Assembly: GCF_040436345.1 (NCBI RefSeq)
Contig: NC_133223.1
Coordinates: 18,329,113 to 18,393,112 of the forward strand
Source of the DNA: Pagrus major
Taxonomy: Eukaryota; Chordata; Actinopteri; Spariformes; Sparidae
Direction: 5' to 3'
DNA length: 64,000 nucleotides
Under the pieces are notes generated by a model. The model made no database searches. It had not been told where the DNA came from and saw only the letters and a program-made list of their open reading frames with translations. A program made the position numbers and the translations under genes. Of the stretch, positions 1-15,338 are shown piece after piece. Within the stretch, counting starts at the first letter, position 1. Every line of letters begins with the position of its first letter.

Positions 1-205
1 GCATTTCTTTTTTCTTTTTTTTTTAAGTTATGAAAATGTTCACTGATGCTTAAATAAAACCAAGCTGACTGTCTTTTCTACATGGGAAGTAATTCTAAAG
101 CACTGGGAACAGAATACAACAAAGAAACAACAACAAAAATCATTACTTCAATCATTAAAAAAAATATTAACTAAAACCCACATAAACTCAAGGGTAGATA
201 TTTAC

Positions 206-2991
206 CCATGCTCAACTCCTTGAATGTTTGCTGATTGGTCAAGATCTTTGTCAGTACAGTCCTCATCGCTCCTCCCATCTTTGTGAGCTCCTCCAGGAAG
301 GAGATCTGAGGCTCCAGCTGCTGCAGGACTTTCTGTAGATCTCTCTCAGTTGAGGTGTCTGGTAAAGTGAGATAAGAGATATGAGCATCAGTCTCAGTAC
401 ATTGTGACATACTTTTGGATGTAAACAGTTGTATAACGCTGATACCCAGCTTGCACATCAGATGTTGTTTTGCACTGATATGCAACAGGAGATCTGTATT
501 GTACATAAAATGTCAAAATCAAAATAAATAAGAGGGTATGGAATACTTTTGATAATAGAGTTTTGAAGGACACAGACAGATTTAAAGTCATTTTTTCATT
601 GTTACAGCTTTAGTTTAGGGCGGTCAGGAGTGTTTTCACCTGGCTCAATGTATCCATCTCTCAGATACTGTATGATACACAGGATAAAGCGAGGAAGAAC
701 CATCTCAGACATCAAGAGAAGATCTCGAGGTATTGAGGGGACATTCTCCCCTGTTCTCAACCGATGCCGTCTGCAAAACCTGTCAGAGAGAAAATAAACA
801 TTAATGTTGCAGACCTCTCACAAATACTAAAGCAGCCATTTCAGTTTCTCTCTCTCTTTCACTGCTTATATAATCTATTTTTGTTTGAATTCTTCGGCAG
901 CTTACACCACTGTAACAGGTTACACCAGAAACTAAGTACATTTCAAATAGAGGCTCCATAATAGCCCTGCAAAACACGGAAGGTTGGGTTTACATGTAAT
1001 TTTATCTCTTTTTTTTAATAGATGTACTACATTATAGATGTCCAGTAGACTAAATATTGATTGGGGTTCAGGTAAAGATAGATGTTAAAGAAGGCTGGGA
1101 CTAGGGGTGGGACAACAAAAGATTTTTAGCACGGATTGCAATAAAAAAAACAACTCACAATAAGTTGATCGTGGTGAATTTTCATTATTGGGATAATGTG
1201 ACTATCTTCGCATGAATGACTTGAAAAGGCGGTCTAGTTTGCTAACGTACAGTCCTATTTCAGTTTCCTGATTGATTTTGAATTGCCTAAGTCTGTCACC
1301 GTGGCTGAAGGCTCAGCTTGCACATTTTATCTGTCACAAAAACAAGTTACATCGGATGTGTGTAAATACTCCACTATTTTCAAACTAAAGGAGGACTTAC
1401 CACCATTTATTTATCCATCATTTGTGCAGGAAGACACTGATTTATGATTACCTTATTTAAGATTCTTTGATTGTTTGTTTTCACTAAAAATTATTTCCTG
1501 TGATGCAATAAAAATACTTGTTTCGTAACAAAATGAACGGTTAAAGTGCTTCCAGTTAATTATGACAATTTTTTCCGATTATGGGGATAATATCATGAAA
1601 TCACAATTATGTTGGACAGGATAAATGTGACATGAAATTTCCATTCACCCCATGCCTAGGTGGGAGTAGGTGAGCATTGGCCAGGGTATGAATCTGGGAG
1701 AATATTTTTGTATCGCTGTCCATTTACATAATGTGATCCCTAATAAAACACAATGTACAACATCTCATGGTCATTTTACTCAAGACTGTATATGAATGGG
1801 ACAAATCAGGGCGCAGCAAAGTCTCTCTAAATAAAAGCACCAAAACTAAACTGTTAAGTTGGCCACTGCCATACTCTGACCTGCTAATACAGCTGCTTGA
1901 CACTTACCAAATCTGATATCACTATGTTTTTTTCACTCAAGGTAATAACAAAAAATACTCCGATAATAATTTGTGCATAAGTTTAGACTCAGTCATACAA
2001 TATTTTACTATGACTGAACTATGATGTACTATGATTGTGCATCCAGGTCCCTGAGAGTAAAATCTATCATGAAGAATGGAGTTACGATGGGCAGTCAGAC
2101 AGACATAGGACAGAAGCATTCATCCCAGCGCAATTACATTAACATATAATTATAGCCATCACTCAACTGTAAATCAGTAATAAAAGAAGACACGTTTATA
2201 TCACGACAATTTTATTCTCGGACCACAGCTAAGCAGTCATATATCTTTATATAGATGCATAGAAATTACAGCTGCTGGAACGAGAATGACTGTTATGGTT
2301 AGCAAGGCTGGCTAAGCCTCTGAGCAGAGCTGCTTAGTCCTATTAATAAATGACAGGAGCATCGTAATATTCAAAAGTGTGGCTGATATCTCGTATACAC
2401 ATCTCACACAGAATTAACTGGACACTGAAGCTGACAACGTAGATCATGGCATTTCACTAGCTAACTTAGCTCCTTTCCCATCAGGACCTGTCAAAACAAT
2501 ACTGGCTAACCCGTTAGTTAGCTTAGCCAGCTTAGCTAGCAGCTAGCTCGGACTTACCCACTCTCTCGCATGACATTACTGTCTCCACAGTCACAGGCCC
2601 CACCAGCCTGGCTCCTGAACATGTTGAAATCATGGCCCGTGTGGTCTCCGTTATTAAAACACTCAGCACACAGTGACATGCACGGAGAGATGCCACAGGT
2701 CCGGCATCGATATGCCACGAAATTGGCCGTCCAAACCAGTCCGCACAGAGTCGCGTTGTCATAGGACCGGACCGTTTTGCAGAACTCCTCGAAACCTTCG
2801 CCTCCTGCAATTAGACATTTACACCAGTCAAGAGCTTCTGTGTCCGCCGCTGGTTTTTCGGGATTTAGCACAGCGTCGAGCAGCTCCTGGAGTTGCCGGA
2901 GCCCAGAGCTATTGTCAGTCCGATTTAAGTCTGCCTTCAAGTGGGCGGCAGTGGCTTTCTTGTCCCGGCGCAGCAGCGACGCCGCCATCAT
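206..2991 (-). CDS. ubr3: UBR3 E3 ubiquitin ligase, 5' part (exons 1-3)
   Basis: UBR3 is a large N-recognin-family E3 ubiquitin ligase. Only the first three coding exons are here: 2558-2991, 640-779 and 206-358. The rest lies beyond the left edge. All junctions are GT-AG and phases agree (G|GG and G|AC codons). Exon 1 encodes the UBR box: a Cys/His zinc-binding stretch with CRTCGISPCMSLCAECF, then DHTGHDFNMF and GGACDCGD, nearly identical to human UBR3. Exons 2 and 3 encode RDLLLMSEMVLPRFILCIIQ and LEPQISFLEELTKMGGAMR. The start is set at the tandem ATG (2991 and 2988, protein begins MMAASLL). The second ATG has A at -3 and G at +4. The frame stays open a little upstream but only to a GTG. 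The gene is divergent to mettl5. Confidence 0.95.
780..2557 (-). other. ubr3 intron 1
   Basis: This 1.8-kb intron has no further coding exon that I can see. The only structure recognised is a degraded inverted-repeat element at about 1101-1660. Short runs of the AGCTAGC type occur near 2440-2540, just before the exon 1 donor. The shorter intron at 359-639 holds nothing recognisable. Confidence 0.6.
1101..1660. mobile_element. Degraded hAT-like DNA transposon remnant
   Basis: The left end reads TAGGGGTGGGACAA and the right end is roughly its inverted complement (TCACCCCATGCCTA). The interior of about 530 bp is AT-rich and non-coding. TAGGGGTGGGAC-type ends are common on short non-autonomous hAT-like elements in fish. 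I see no clear target duplication, so the borders and family are tentative. Confidence 0.4.
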
Positions 2992-6212
<3,221 letters not shown>

Positions 6213-6230
6213 CACTTTCACTGGAATGGA

Positions 6231-6236
6231 TTTAAT
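6231..6236 (-). terminator. Candidate ssb polyadenylation signal (ATTAAA)
   Basis: On the minus strand ATTAAA lies about 80 bases after the ssb stop codon. A canonical AATAAA on the same strand is further on, at 5863-5868. Use of either would make the ssb 3' UTR antisense to the mettl5 3' end; use of the second would also cover mettl5 exon 7 (6171-6212). Which signal is used cannot be told from sequence. Confidence 0.4.
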
Positions 6237-6264
6237 TGCCTCTGCATTATCACCGTTTGTTTAT

Positions 6265-6270
6265 AATAAA
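6265..6270 (+). terminator. mettl5 polyadenylation signal AATAAA
   Basis: A canonical AATAAA lies 53 bases after the mettl5 stop codon. Cleavage 10-30 bases later would place the mettl5 mRNA end at about 6280-6300, so its 3' UTR runs close to the ssb stop codon on the other strand. Confidence 0.7.
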
Positions 6271-6314
6271 TGTTTTCAAAAAAAGAAAAAAAAATCTGGG
6301 TGTGATGTTTTTGA

Positions 6315-9300
6315 CTAAGATCCATTTTCTGTTTTGGCAACCTTTGCCGCGGGTTCTAGAGGAAAAAAATAAATAAATCACACAAAAGATACAAAACGAT
6401 TAAAAACGTAAATCGTTAAATGTCACCATGAAACCAAATTTTGCAGCTCTGAAAGGTTCTGAACTTACCGTTGTCCTCATCGTCACTATCAAACTTTGTC
6501 TTTTTGCCCCTGAACTCAGTCCTGCCTCCATCTCTGCCACCTCTTCCCCTACGGCCTCCTCTTCCTCGTCCGCCGCCTCGTCCGCCTCCTCTTCCTCTGT
6601 TGCCTTTTAAGACACACAAGATACATCACTGAATCATGAATACTGCAAATAAATCATTGATGGTCTAAAATAGTTGGATTTACATAGATTGTGTTTTTTT
6701 GATTTTTCAGCCGCTAGTTTTACCTCTGCCTTTGGATCTGTATGTCTCTTGTTGAGCTTCAATTATCTTCTTCATCACCTCTTTCTCCTCATCTCCCTCG
6801 AGCAACTGCCATGTAACACTGCTATCCTTGATGGTCAATTCCCCTCCATTTGCTTCTTTGGCCTTGTCGAATGCCTCCTTTGCATTCCCGTCGAAAAGGA
6901 GGGTGCCCTTGTTGTAAGCAAAGATACACAATTTTAACCACAGCAGATCTTTTTACACCGAGTAAGACACTTGAGCGGTCAAAAGTTTACTCACCTCTTT
7001 AGCTCCTCTTGTAAAATCAACCCACTTTATCTTTCCATGGCCAGAGAACAAATCATGAAAGTCCTCTCTTGAAACGTCTTCAAGCCCTCCCGAAAACTTC
7101 AACAAACAGCCTGTCTGTTCATCCAAAAGCATTCCCTGCCAGACAAATGACATTATAATTATTACTGTGACCAGGCCAGTGAGAAAACATCAGCTTGTAA
7201 GCTCTGAGGGAATCTTACCATTTCCTTCTCTTCTGCGTTTTTCTGCTTTTGTTCTTTGTCCCTGAATAATATTTTTGGGGAGGAGGAGGGTCAGTAATTA
7301 TTTTTTTTCTTTACAAACTGTATAGTATGTTTTTAGAACAAAAAAGCATTGCATGCTTACTCACTGTTTAGCTTTTGCTTTTGTCTCTGCTTTGAACTGT
7401 TTTCTCTCTTCTGCCTTCTTTGCATGATAGTCTTCTCTGAAAGCAAAACAGCAATTAAATGATTACCATATACAGTGATATTCAAAAGATTGTACAGCCC
7501 TGGATGAATTAAACATGTTGATTTTCTAGATGAAAACTTCAACATACCTTGTGAAAACACTACACACTTTGTTTCATGTAGATAGCCATTGGATGAGGCT
7601 GTGACCAGCTTGAATTCACATTGGTTACCAAGTAAAATTCCAAGGCAGACTAACACTCACAACATCCATCCCTGCTGTAGCACAATTCATCTTTCTGCTG
7701 TCCATTTGCATTGCCACTAATATCACTACTTCCATTATCTAGTTTCCCAGATGTGGTTAGCAGTAAGCCCCCTGGGGAGTTCAAACAGTCAACAAATCTA
7801 TAAAATTCTGCAAAGGTCTTAATCTGGTTTGGACAGACTAGAAAGGTGCAAAATGTACATACAGTTACTTTCTCCCTCTGAATCAGTATAATTAAGCAGA
7901 GCAAGAAGTATGTCACGCTCATTTTTTTGGCACCTGTTCAGATCTTGTGCAGACTTTATTTCTCAAGCAAAACACAGCATTTGTCCACTGTAGATACATC
8001 TTAAATGAAGCAGCAGAACAACTTACCTCGACAACACAAGCATCTCGTTGTCTTTGAATGATTTGATGTCTGAATGTTCTAGGAACTTCTTAGATGACTC
8101 CTCTGTGTCAAAACAGACAAACACTGATCCCTGTAATGAAATGAATTTATTAGGACAAATCTCCCCAAATTCACAGAGAAAAACAATTGGAAATGAAATA
8201 TATTCAATATACCTTGAACTGCCTTTGCAGGTTTCGCCTCATCTGGATGTTTTCTATGGTGCCTTTCCCATTCAGCCACTCCTGAATCTCATCAAGGGAG
8301 GTTTCGAGAGGAAAACCTTTCTGGATGAGAAAAGATATTAAAGAGTGTGAGATGACAATAATAGTTTCCTCAAGGGTTAAGTCTGAATGTGCACAATGGA
8401 AATGTAAATTTAGCCCAAATACAGAGTGTCATGACACTCAGAAAATACCTGTAGGGGAGAAAAAAACACTTGTCTATAGTATTCTTTTATGTAAATACAC
8501 GCTCACAAGTCAGTTTATTAGGTAAAACTAATGCAGTCTATACAACAATCCTGCCTTTTTTGAGGTTAAAGTGTTCAGCTTTTATTGAAACTGTGTAAGA
8601 CAGGTGTTATTCAACTGTATAGGCATTGAGGGATGTAGTGCCGTTGAATTGTATGACTTCATACTGACAGTTTCTCTTATTTTCTCCAACCCCTTTATAT
8701 CAGTGAGGGGTAGGCTAAAAAAACAGAACACCACTGTTCAACAAAACTATATTCTGCATCCTCAAGAAATGGAACATTATAACCTTCATGATTTACTACT
8801 CAACAGTTGTTTTAGACTGCATTAGCTATAGCAAGATGTACCGTATAAAGTGGCAACTGAGAATAAGTGGCATACTAATTACAAAGATAAATGTATTGTT
8901 TAAAATCAGATTCTGAATTTGTGTGCAAGCATTTAAAAAAAAAAAATTAACTTACAATGTACACAGATTTGTGTTTGAGAGTGTCTTTGTATTCATCGTT
9001 CACTTCGGGTAAGGGCTTGTCTGGAGACCTTCTGACTTTAGTCTTGTCTTCGCTGATTTCCAAGAGGCCAGTCTTTGATTTCTGGAGAGCTGCAACAATG
9101 ACGCTGCTTTCTGTAGTTAAATTTTTCAGTCTGGGGAAAAGAATACAGGTCTTAGTAAGTACTCTACTCCTGATCTACAGAGCATGCATTCTTTAATTTC
9201 ACTGTAGTGACACAGAATAAAGGTGGAGACAACGCACAGCATCTGAAGTCTTTGTTTTAATGTGGCACCTAGATCACTCATCGCTGATATTTTCCTGTTA

Positions 9301-12002
9301 TCTACAGAGCTCAATTTTAAAGAGTAAATACAGAAAAATCTAATCAAACTGGCAAATGAATCACTACTGCACTCTTCTTTGATGCAATTTGGCTTCATTA
9401 GAAAGTAAAACAGCTGACTCACGCCGACGTCCGTCTACATAAAACTCCAAATATACAGACTTTAACCACCGGCATTTAGTCAAGCTGTCAATATGACCGC
9501 CTTTGAGTCTGATGGCCTTGCATAAATACCTCTTACAGTCAGCATGATTGTATTTTGTTAATGGTGTGTGTTTTTGTGCGTGCATGCTGAGGCTAAATAT
9601 AATCTGGCCGGTAACAAGTGCACTTCAGGGCAAGAGTGAGGGCTTTCACTAATCTTGTCCTGCTTGTCATGAGTCATACTATGGGTACACAAAATGATTA
9701 GTCATCACTCATCATTGTCTCTCTTCTTGGTCAGTCACATAACCTCCAACCAACCTAATTGTTTAACTCTACACCTCACCATTTCTTGGTGAGCATTGCT
9801 TTAAGCTGGTTTTTGCCATCTTGTTTTTGAAGCACAGGTATCTGATTTGATCAGTGAGGTCAAAGGACATACTTCCTCACCAGCTGTTAAATTTTGCAAC
9901 TGCCTTTTAGATGATTACCATCATTTGGTGTGTGTTTAAAAAAGGCCCACTTTGCTGAGATGTCACATATTTTTATCAGCAATAACCAATGTAGATTACT
10001 TTTAGGACTGTGATCTCAGACACACTCCCTTGAGGTTGAGGGTGTGGTGAGAATAGCAGAAAGAGCCACCAAAGCAATGCCATAACAGCAGTGTTACTTT
10101 AGGTAAACACTGGCATTAACGACAGCCACACAGAGAGCCAGCCCCTGTTATTTCAGTGACTCATCTTTGTCATTTAAAGATCCTCCTGCACATGAATGTC
10201 TCTACCTGCAAATGACAGCTACAGCCTTCTAGAGCAGTCATTCTTAGAGACTTGTTGCAAACCATAATTTATTTGTGTTGTCAAATAAATTAGTAGAATT
10301 TCTTCCATAGTCTTTTATTAAAGAATTATGCCTGCAGTACACTTTTTGGCCACATAAGGAGAGCTTGTTGGTATTTCAAGTGCTTAATTTGTAAATCAAG
10401 ACATCCAGGAAGACTCGGCGGGTTGGGGGGGAGAGAGGGATGTAGAAACGGCTGTTTGCATCTCTCACACACCCAAAGTTGTGATTTCAACAAACTATAT
10501 CTTTGACATGACAGGTTTACTTATTTAAGGTGATATAAGGTGAGGTGATTATGAGGCCTATTGTCAATTGGGTCGTGATGGTCAATTTTAAAAAGTGGGT
10601 CCCCATAAAAAAAGAAAAGTTTGGGAAACGCAGACTAGATTGCCACTGAAGCAGACGCAGATCTTTTCATAACAGTCAGCTTTCATTTTCAATTTGCTAC
10701 AGCTACATTTCCTGTGTTAATAAGATTCTTCAGTGTTGGAGCACCATATCAGAGAAATGGCAGATGAGATAGAACTTTATTCATCCTGAGGGAAACTGTT
10801 GTGCAGCAGTTGTAGTACAAAGAAGGAGTGCAAATGTCAAATACTAATAAGGTGCTAATCCAAAATTTACACATCAAACATATTTAGATTAATGATAAAG
10901 ATAATAGATATGTATGAGAAGGGGCATTTAGCTATGTACACACTATATCAAATCTAGAGTACAAGCATTCATGAATGATGATAGTGTCCGAAATATTGTA
11001 TCATTTACTTTACCTTTATATTTTTTATTATGTCTTATCGTATACTTCATTTTTGATTACCATTACTTTTAAATTAATGCTTTTATTAATTGTCTTTTTA
11101 TTGGTTCCTGTTTTTATTGCTACTGTGAAGCACTTTATAAATATGTTTTGTAAGGTGCCAAACAAATAGTTCATCATTATTTACTCTACTTTTATATATT
11201 ATGTCCCATAAATCAGAGAGTTGTAATGATTGTAATCCACAGGGTGATAGTAATACAGAGATTAAACGAGAGATCAAACAAAAAAAGGGCAGAGCAGAGT
11301 TGAAATGGAGCCACCTCAGCACCTCGTGCCTCTGCCGTCCATCCCTCTGCAAAAGTTGTTCATTTTGATTGCCAGAAGAAGAATTTATTTCCTGTGCTGT
11401 TCTGTGGTGCATTATGGTTGTAAGGAGCGTGTTAAAAGAGAGCCCCACCATTACTTGCTTGTGTGTTGTATGGGATTGTCTTATGTAAGCAACACAATAA
11501 TGAACACAGAGAATTGCAAAAAACAGAAAGAACTCTGCTGTATTCTCTATTGAAGTAAGAAGAATTTTAATAGTGTTTAAATACATCTTGTCTGATTTTA
11601 TTACAGCGACGCAGAATTTCCTTCCAGTTAATTTGAAACTCAACTCTTACACACAAGTATTAGTGAGTGAATGGCTGAAATTAAGACAAAACATGAGTAG
11701 TAAGTGTTTCTTTGTAGTTAAACAGATCGTGATAAAGAGAAGTATAACAAACCTGTTGAATTTTAGCATCGTCTCCAAAGTCACCCAGCCATCATCGAGC
11801 TGCAGTTGTTCTTTGAGAAACTTGTCCCTTGGAAGATTGTGATCCCCAAAGTAGTACTAGAGATGGAAATGAGAGACATTGTCAGAGCTGGATTTAACTA
11901 GCTTTCTTGTAATATAAATGTAGATTTAAAAATCAGAATTACCTCTATCTGTCGTGCAACTTTCATCTCAACTGGAGACATCCCTTCTTGTTTTTCTGCC
12001 AT
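6315..12002 (-). CDS. ssb: La protein (Lupus La / SSB)
   Basis: La binds the 3' oligo-U end of new RNA polymerase III transcripts and acts in the nucleus. There are eleven coding exons: 11943-12002, 11753-11856, 8956-9130, 8213-8320, 8027-8130, 7365-7436, 7219-7261, 6995-7135, 6724-6907, 6469-6603 and 6315-6355. Phases are consistent and give 388 residues (human 408). The La motif ([14 protein letters not shown], then [15 protein letters not shown]) spans exons 1-3. RRM1 starts near KSVYIKGFP and the xRRM2 near [18 protein letters not shown]. The C-terminal tail is rich in RG/RGG and ends with [12 protein letters not shown] and a short basic-acidic piece. Human La has a basic GKGKGN-type tail there instead. 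The start ATG follows an intron acceptor (ATATAG) at 12010. Confidence 0.96.
9131..11752 (-). other. ssb intron between La-motif exons (2.6 kb)
   Basis: This is the largest ssb intron. I find no coding exon in it. A LINE-tail-like stretch lies near 11098-11165, and a piece with the phrase ACTTTATTCATCCTGAGGGA near 10770 resembles a common fish repeat. The long open frame on the minus strand at 11098-11643 runs through this repeat and has no recognisable protein domain. Confidence 0.5.
11098..11165 (+). mobile_element. Possible LINE 3' tail fragment
   Basis: The phrase GTGAAGCACTTTATAAATAT followed by GTAAGGTGCC resembles the 3' ends of L2-type fish LINEs. It is short and truncated. The call rests on memory of the motif only. 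Confidence 0.3.
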
Positions 12003-13260
12003 GACTGTTCTATATAGAAAACAGTGACCCATAAAATTAGTGGGGGAAAAAAAAATCAATTAAAAAAAATGACACATTAAGTTGCTTAAACTTCTAAAAT
12101 GAACAAATCCACAACAATTTGCCAATTAAGTAATCATTTCAGTTTTTCTGATTTATATCACTGCAAACTGAAGATTTTTGGGGTGAACAATCAGAGGACT
12201 GCGGTCTGGGAAATGGGCATTTTTCACTATTCGTACTGAAAATAATTATTACTTGCCTCCCAGCTACATGCATATACACCTAATCAACAATTATTAATTG
12301 TTAACTTCAGTATTTTGCGTGTTGTCCAAAATCAGAAAAACGGGCTACTCTGACGGTCTTGGGATTATTCAGTGTTACATACACATTGTCAATGGAAAAA
12401 GCCTTTGGTGAGGAATTCTTTACTTGTAAGTTTTCCACACAGCAACTTAACTCCCATTCCTCCATGTGGATATTTTACATTATTTGCAAGTTATCTGCAG
12501 GGCCAGATACCACAGAATTTTTTTTCCTTTTTGATTTGTTGATATTTAAGTGAACCAGCTTTTCAGAGGTGTTCTGGAGCCCTCCTGACCATAAGCTGAT
12601 GCAGCACTATGTCTTGTTTGGGGAGGATGGTGTGTATTACTCTGTCATGAGTCATTTCCTATTTGTAGCAGTTTAATAAGAATAATAAAAATAAAAAACA
12701 CCTGGCAGCTGATTATACATTTTGAGAAGCTTGACCCAGTAAATTAAATCTAAGAAGCCATTAAAGCTAACAAAATATGAAAATGAGTACATAATTGACA
12801 TGTGAAGTGAACAGTTTTCATTCATCCTGGTGTCATGCAGCCACTGCTGCTAGCTTGATAGCTAACCAGCAGCTAGCATAGCTTAGCTTAGATCCCGCAG
12901 CTGTGTCCGTGCACTTAATGCCGAGTCACCATGCTTAATGAGTACAGCCACGTTTACAGGAGATGTTTTATTGTCCGTAGTATTTAGTAAGCCATAAATC
13001 ACTTAAGTACGTAATGTTAAAATAATCATTTAGTCACACTGCGTAACTCCGATTTAGAAAAAGCATGCTGTCCAAACAAGCAAGGACGACAATGTCTTCT
13101 TCTGTGAACCTACAAAATATTTTCAAGGCGATAATTAAAGAAATCATAAAAGCATCTTTACACCAACTTTTAAAGTTATACTTACGGTACGACGAGTGGG
13201 TGCTAGCGGCAGTTTTAGCTGTTCAGAGCAGAAGTCCTCACTTTTCTACTCGCACGTTGT
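12003..13260 (-). other. ssb 5' intron and leader exon
   Basis: A clean minus-strand donor (GTAAGTATAA) at 13185 and an acceptor at 12010-12012 bracket a 1.2-kb intron in the 5' UTR. The leader exon would begin upstream of 13186 (minus orientation) and end there, while 12003-12009 is the last bit of UTR before the ATG. The intron interior shows only AGCTAGC-rich simple sequence near 12850-12890. Confidence 0.55.
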
Positions 13261-13314
13261 GCTGAGGATCTGTGTGCTACGGAGCACACCGAGGACCAAA
13301 AAGGGTTTGTCTCA

Positions 13315-13324
13315 GCGCATGCGC
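13315..13324. promoter_or_regulatory. NRF1 site in the ssb promoter
   Basis: The palindrome GCGCATGCGC matches the core of the NRF1 consensus exactly. It is about 130 bases upstream of the inferred ssb leader-exon donor, where a housekeeping promoter is expected. No TATA box is evident. Confidence 0.55.
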
Positions 13325-13377
13325 GACTGTAGCTCTCCAACAGCTTGAATCTGAGCAGCAACATTATCTACATGGGG

Positions 13378-13381
<4 letters not shown>

Positions 13382-13452
<71 letters not shown>
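13382..13452. repeat. (TG)n microsatellite, about 35 units
   Basis: This is an uninterrupted TG dinucleotide run of about 71 bases, just upstream of the NRF1 site of ssb. Alternating purine-pyrimidine tracts of this length can take the Z form. The Cys-Val translation of the run is meaningless. Confidence 0.97.
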
Positions 13453-13455
<3 letters not shown>

Positions 13456-15338
13456 CGGCCTCAGGGTGTCGCTGTGATTCAACTGAAGGACATCAGTCAG
13501 ACTGCAGTGATCATATCTGAGCTGTCATTTATAATTTAGCTTTTGCTTGAATGTCATTTAAACAAATACCATTTTTGTTGGGCCTTTTTGTTTTATGTAT
13601 CCATTTCTTGTTTGTTTTTCTTCTGGTTTTTTATTGTACTTATTTTATTTCATATTTTTAGCTTTTTTCAACGTTGTGTGTTTGTGTTCCTTCTCACAGG
13701 TTTATGGGTGACATTTTTAATGTTTTTCCTTTGATGTGCCCTTTAAAAATAAAAGTGACAGCTGTAATATACTGTATACTTTGGTCAAGGTTTTAAGCCC
13801 TTGCCAAGACCTGCCTAAGTAAGCAGTTTTGTCTGTCCATTATTTGAAAATAAATTCAACAAAATGATCGAACATGAGGTGATTTTGTTATTTTCACTCT
13901 GTGACATCTTTTTATCTGAATATGTTTTTTGGGAGACAAACACACGAGGCAGAGCAGCTAACTTAAATTCAATTTGCTGTTATGATCGCAAATTCAAGGA
14001 TGCAATATGTATAAATTGGCCACCTAGTGAATTAATGCTCATAACAAACTGGGGGCAGCATAGTAACCACTAACTAGATTGTAGCTGCTATTAGCTAGTT
14101 AGCTCGCTTAGCCGTGCATCTAGTGGTCCAGACTGTGAGCTCGTAGCACTAGAGGAGTGTGTACACCACTAGCACAGGAGCTTTGGACCAGAATTAAATT
14201 TAAAGTGTTTTCTATGAGAACAAAAAAAGTTTGATGGAATAAATCATGACTATTTTTTTTTCTTTCTATTCTTGAAATGTATCTGCAATTCTGGATTGGG
14301 CATGCAAACTGTGCCGCTAGTGGTCCAGACTAGGAACTCGAGGCACTGGGCAAGTGTTGATGTTTGTAGGCCTCCACTAGCACAGGAGCTTTGGACCAGG
14401 AAGGGTCAGGGCTAGCTGGCTAGCATGCTAACTTCATTGGATATCTCTGCAACACAATACATAGATTCATGATGTCAAAACTGTTATTTCTTCATATTTT
14501 GGCAATTCATTTTAATTCATTTTTTATTGATTTCAAGTAGAATCTTACATATTGCACCTTTTAAATGTTGTGATAGGCCTATTAGATGATTTTTTAAAAG
14601 TTAATTTATATGATCTGTTTTTATTCTTTTTCAGTCATACTTAAACATCTTTTGATATCGCCTTAATGGCATTGTAAGTCTAATGTAAAGCCCTTTTAAT
14701 GGCCTGGTTGAAAGCTACTCTACAAAGGAATTTGCCAACACCAATAAACTCTAAACTCTTTACATTAAAGCTGACAGTCTTTACCTCAATATATAACAAG
14801 GAAAGTTGTTGGCTGGAGCCAAACATAAATCTCAATTTAACTGTTTACATAAGTTGTGATTAATCTTTTTTAATACAATGTACCTTACATGGGCTTCACT
14901 GAGACATTCAGGCAGAAATCACAACATCAGAGCAGTGATTTATTTAATCAAGTAGCAGCCTATTGGTACAGTTAAAAAAAAAAAAGATTACACATTATTT
15001 GGAGCGCTCTACTGCATAAATAGTCTGAGGTGGATTTTGTGTATATTTAAAGTGGATTTTAATAATACTATATAATAATAATAATAATAATTAATAATAC
15101 TCATCTTTCTCTTTTCAGTCTTTCCCTTATATCTCTTAAAACAGACTAAACTAAACTGCTCAAATGAAGCCCCTGAGTTTAAAGTGATATTGCTTGTTCT
15201 TCATTATATTCACATTTTGGCTTAGCTATCTAAAGGCAGTTATTCAGTCCAATACATGGCGACATTTGCCCTCTCTGACAGAACACAGTTCACCAATTGA
15301 TCTATTTGGCACAAAATTACAACATTCGTGATAAGACA
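13453..15338. other. ssb-klhl23 intergenic stretch
   Basis: Upstream of ssb and downstream of klhl23. It holds one dispersed inverted-repeat element at 13998-14561 and a short TAA-type run near 15069-15103. The rest is AT-rich with nothing recognisable. A LINE-tail-like phrase occurs near 14680-14760. Confidence 0.5.
13998..14561. mobile_element. Dispersed short-TIR element, copy A
   Basis: The left end GATGCAATATGTATAAATTG and the right end CTTACATATTGCACC are inverted copies of each other. Inside, a module of about 70-85 bp (GTGGTCCAGACT to GGAGCTTTGGACCAG) occurs twice, near 14118-14192 and 14318-14400. A second copy with the same internal duplication lies at 62402-62910, so this is a real repeat family. 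It has no coding capacity and is likely a non-autonomous DNA element. Confidence 0.7.

Noticed and set aside
11098-11643. A 181-residue minus-strand open frame in the ssb intron
   Set aside because: No recognisable domain, no splice logic, and it overlaps repeat-derived sequence.
13272-13539. Cys-Val repeat proteins
   Set aside because: They are translations of the TG microsatellite.
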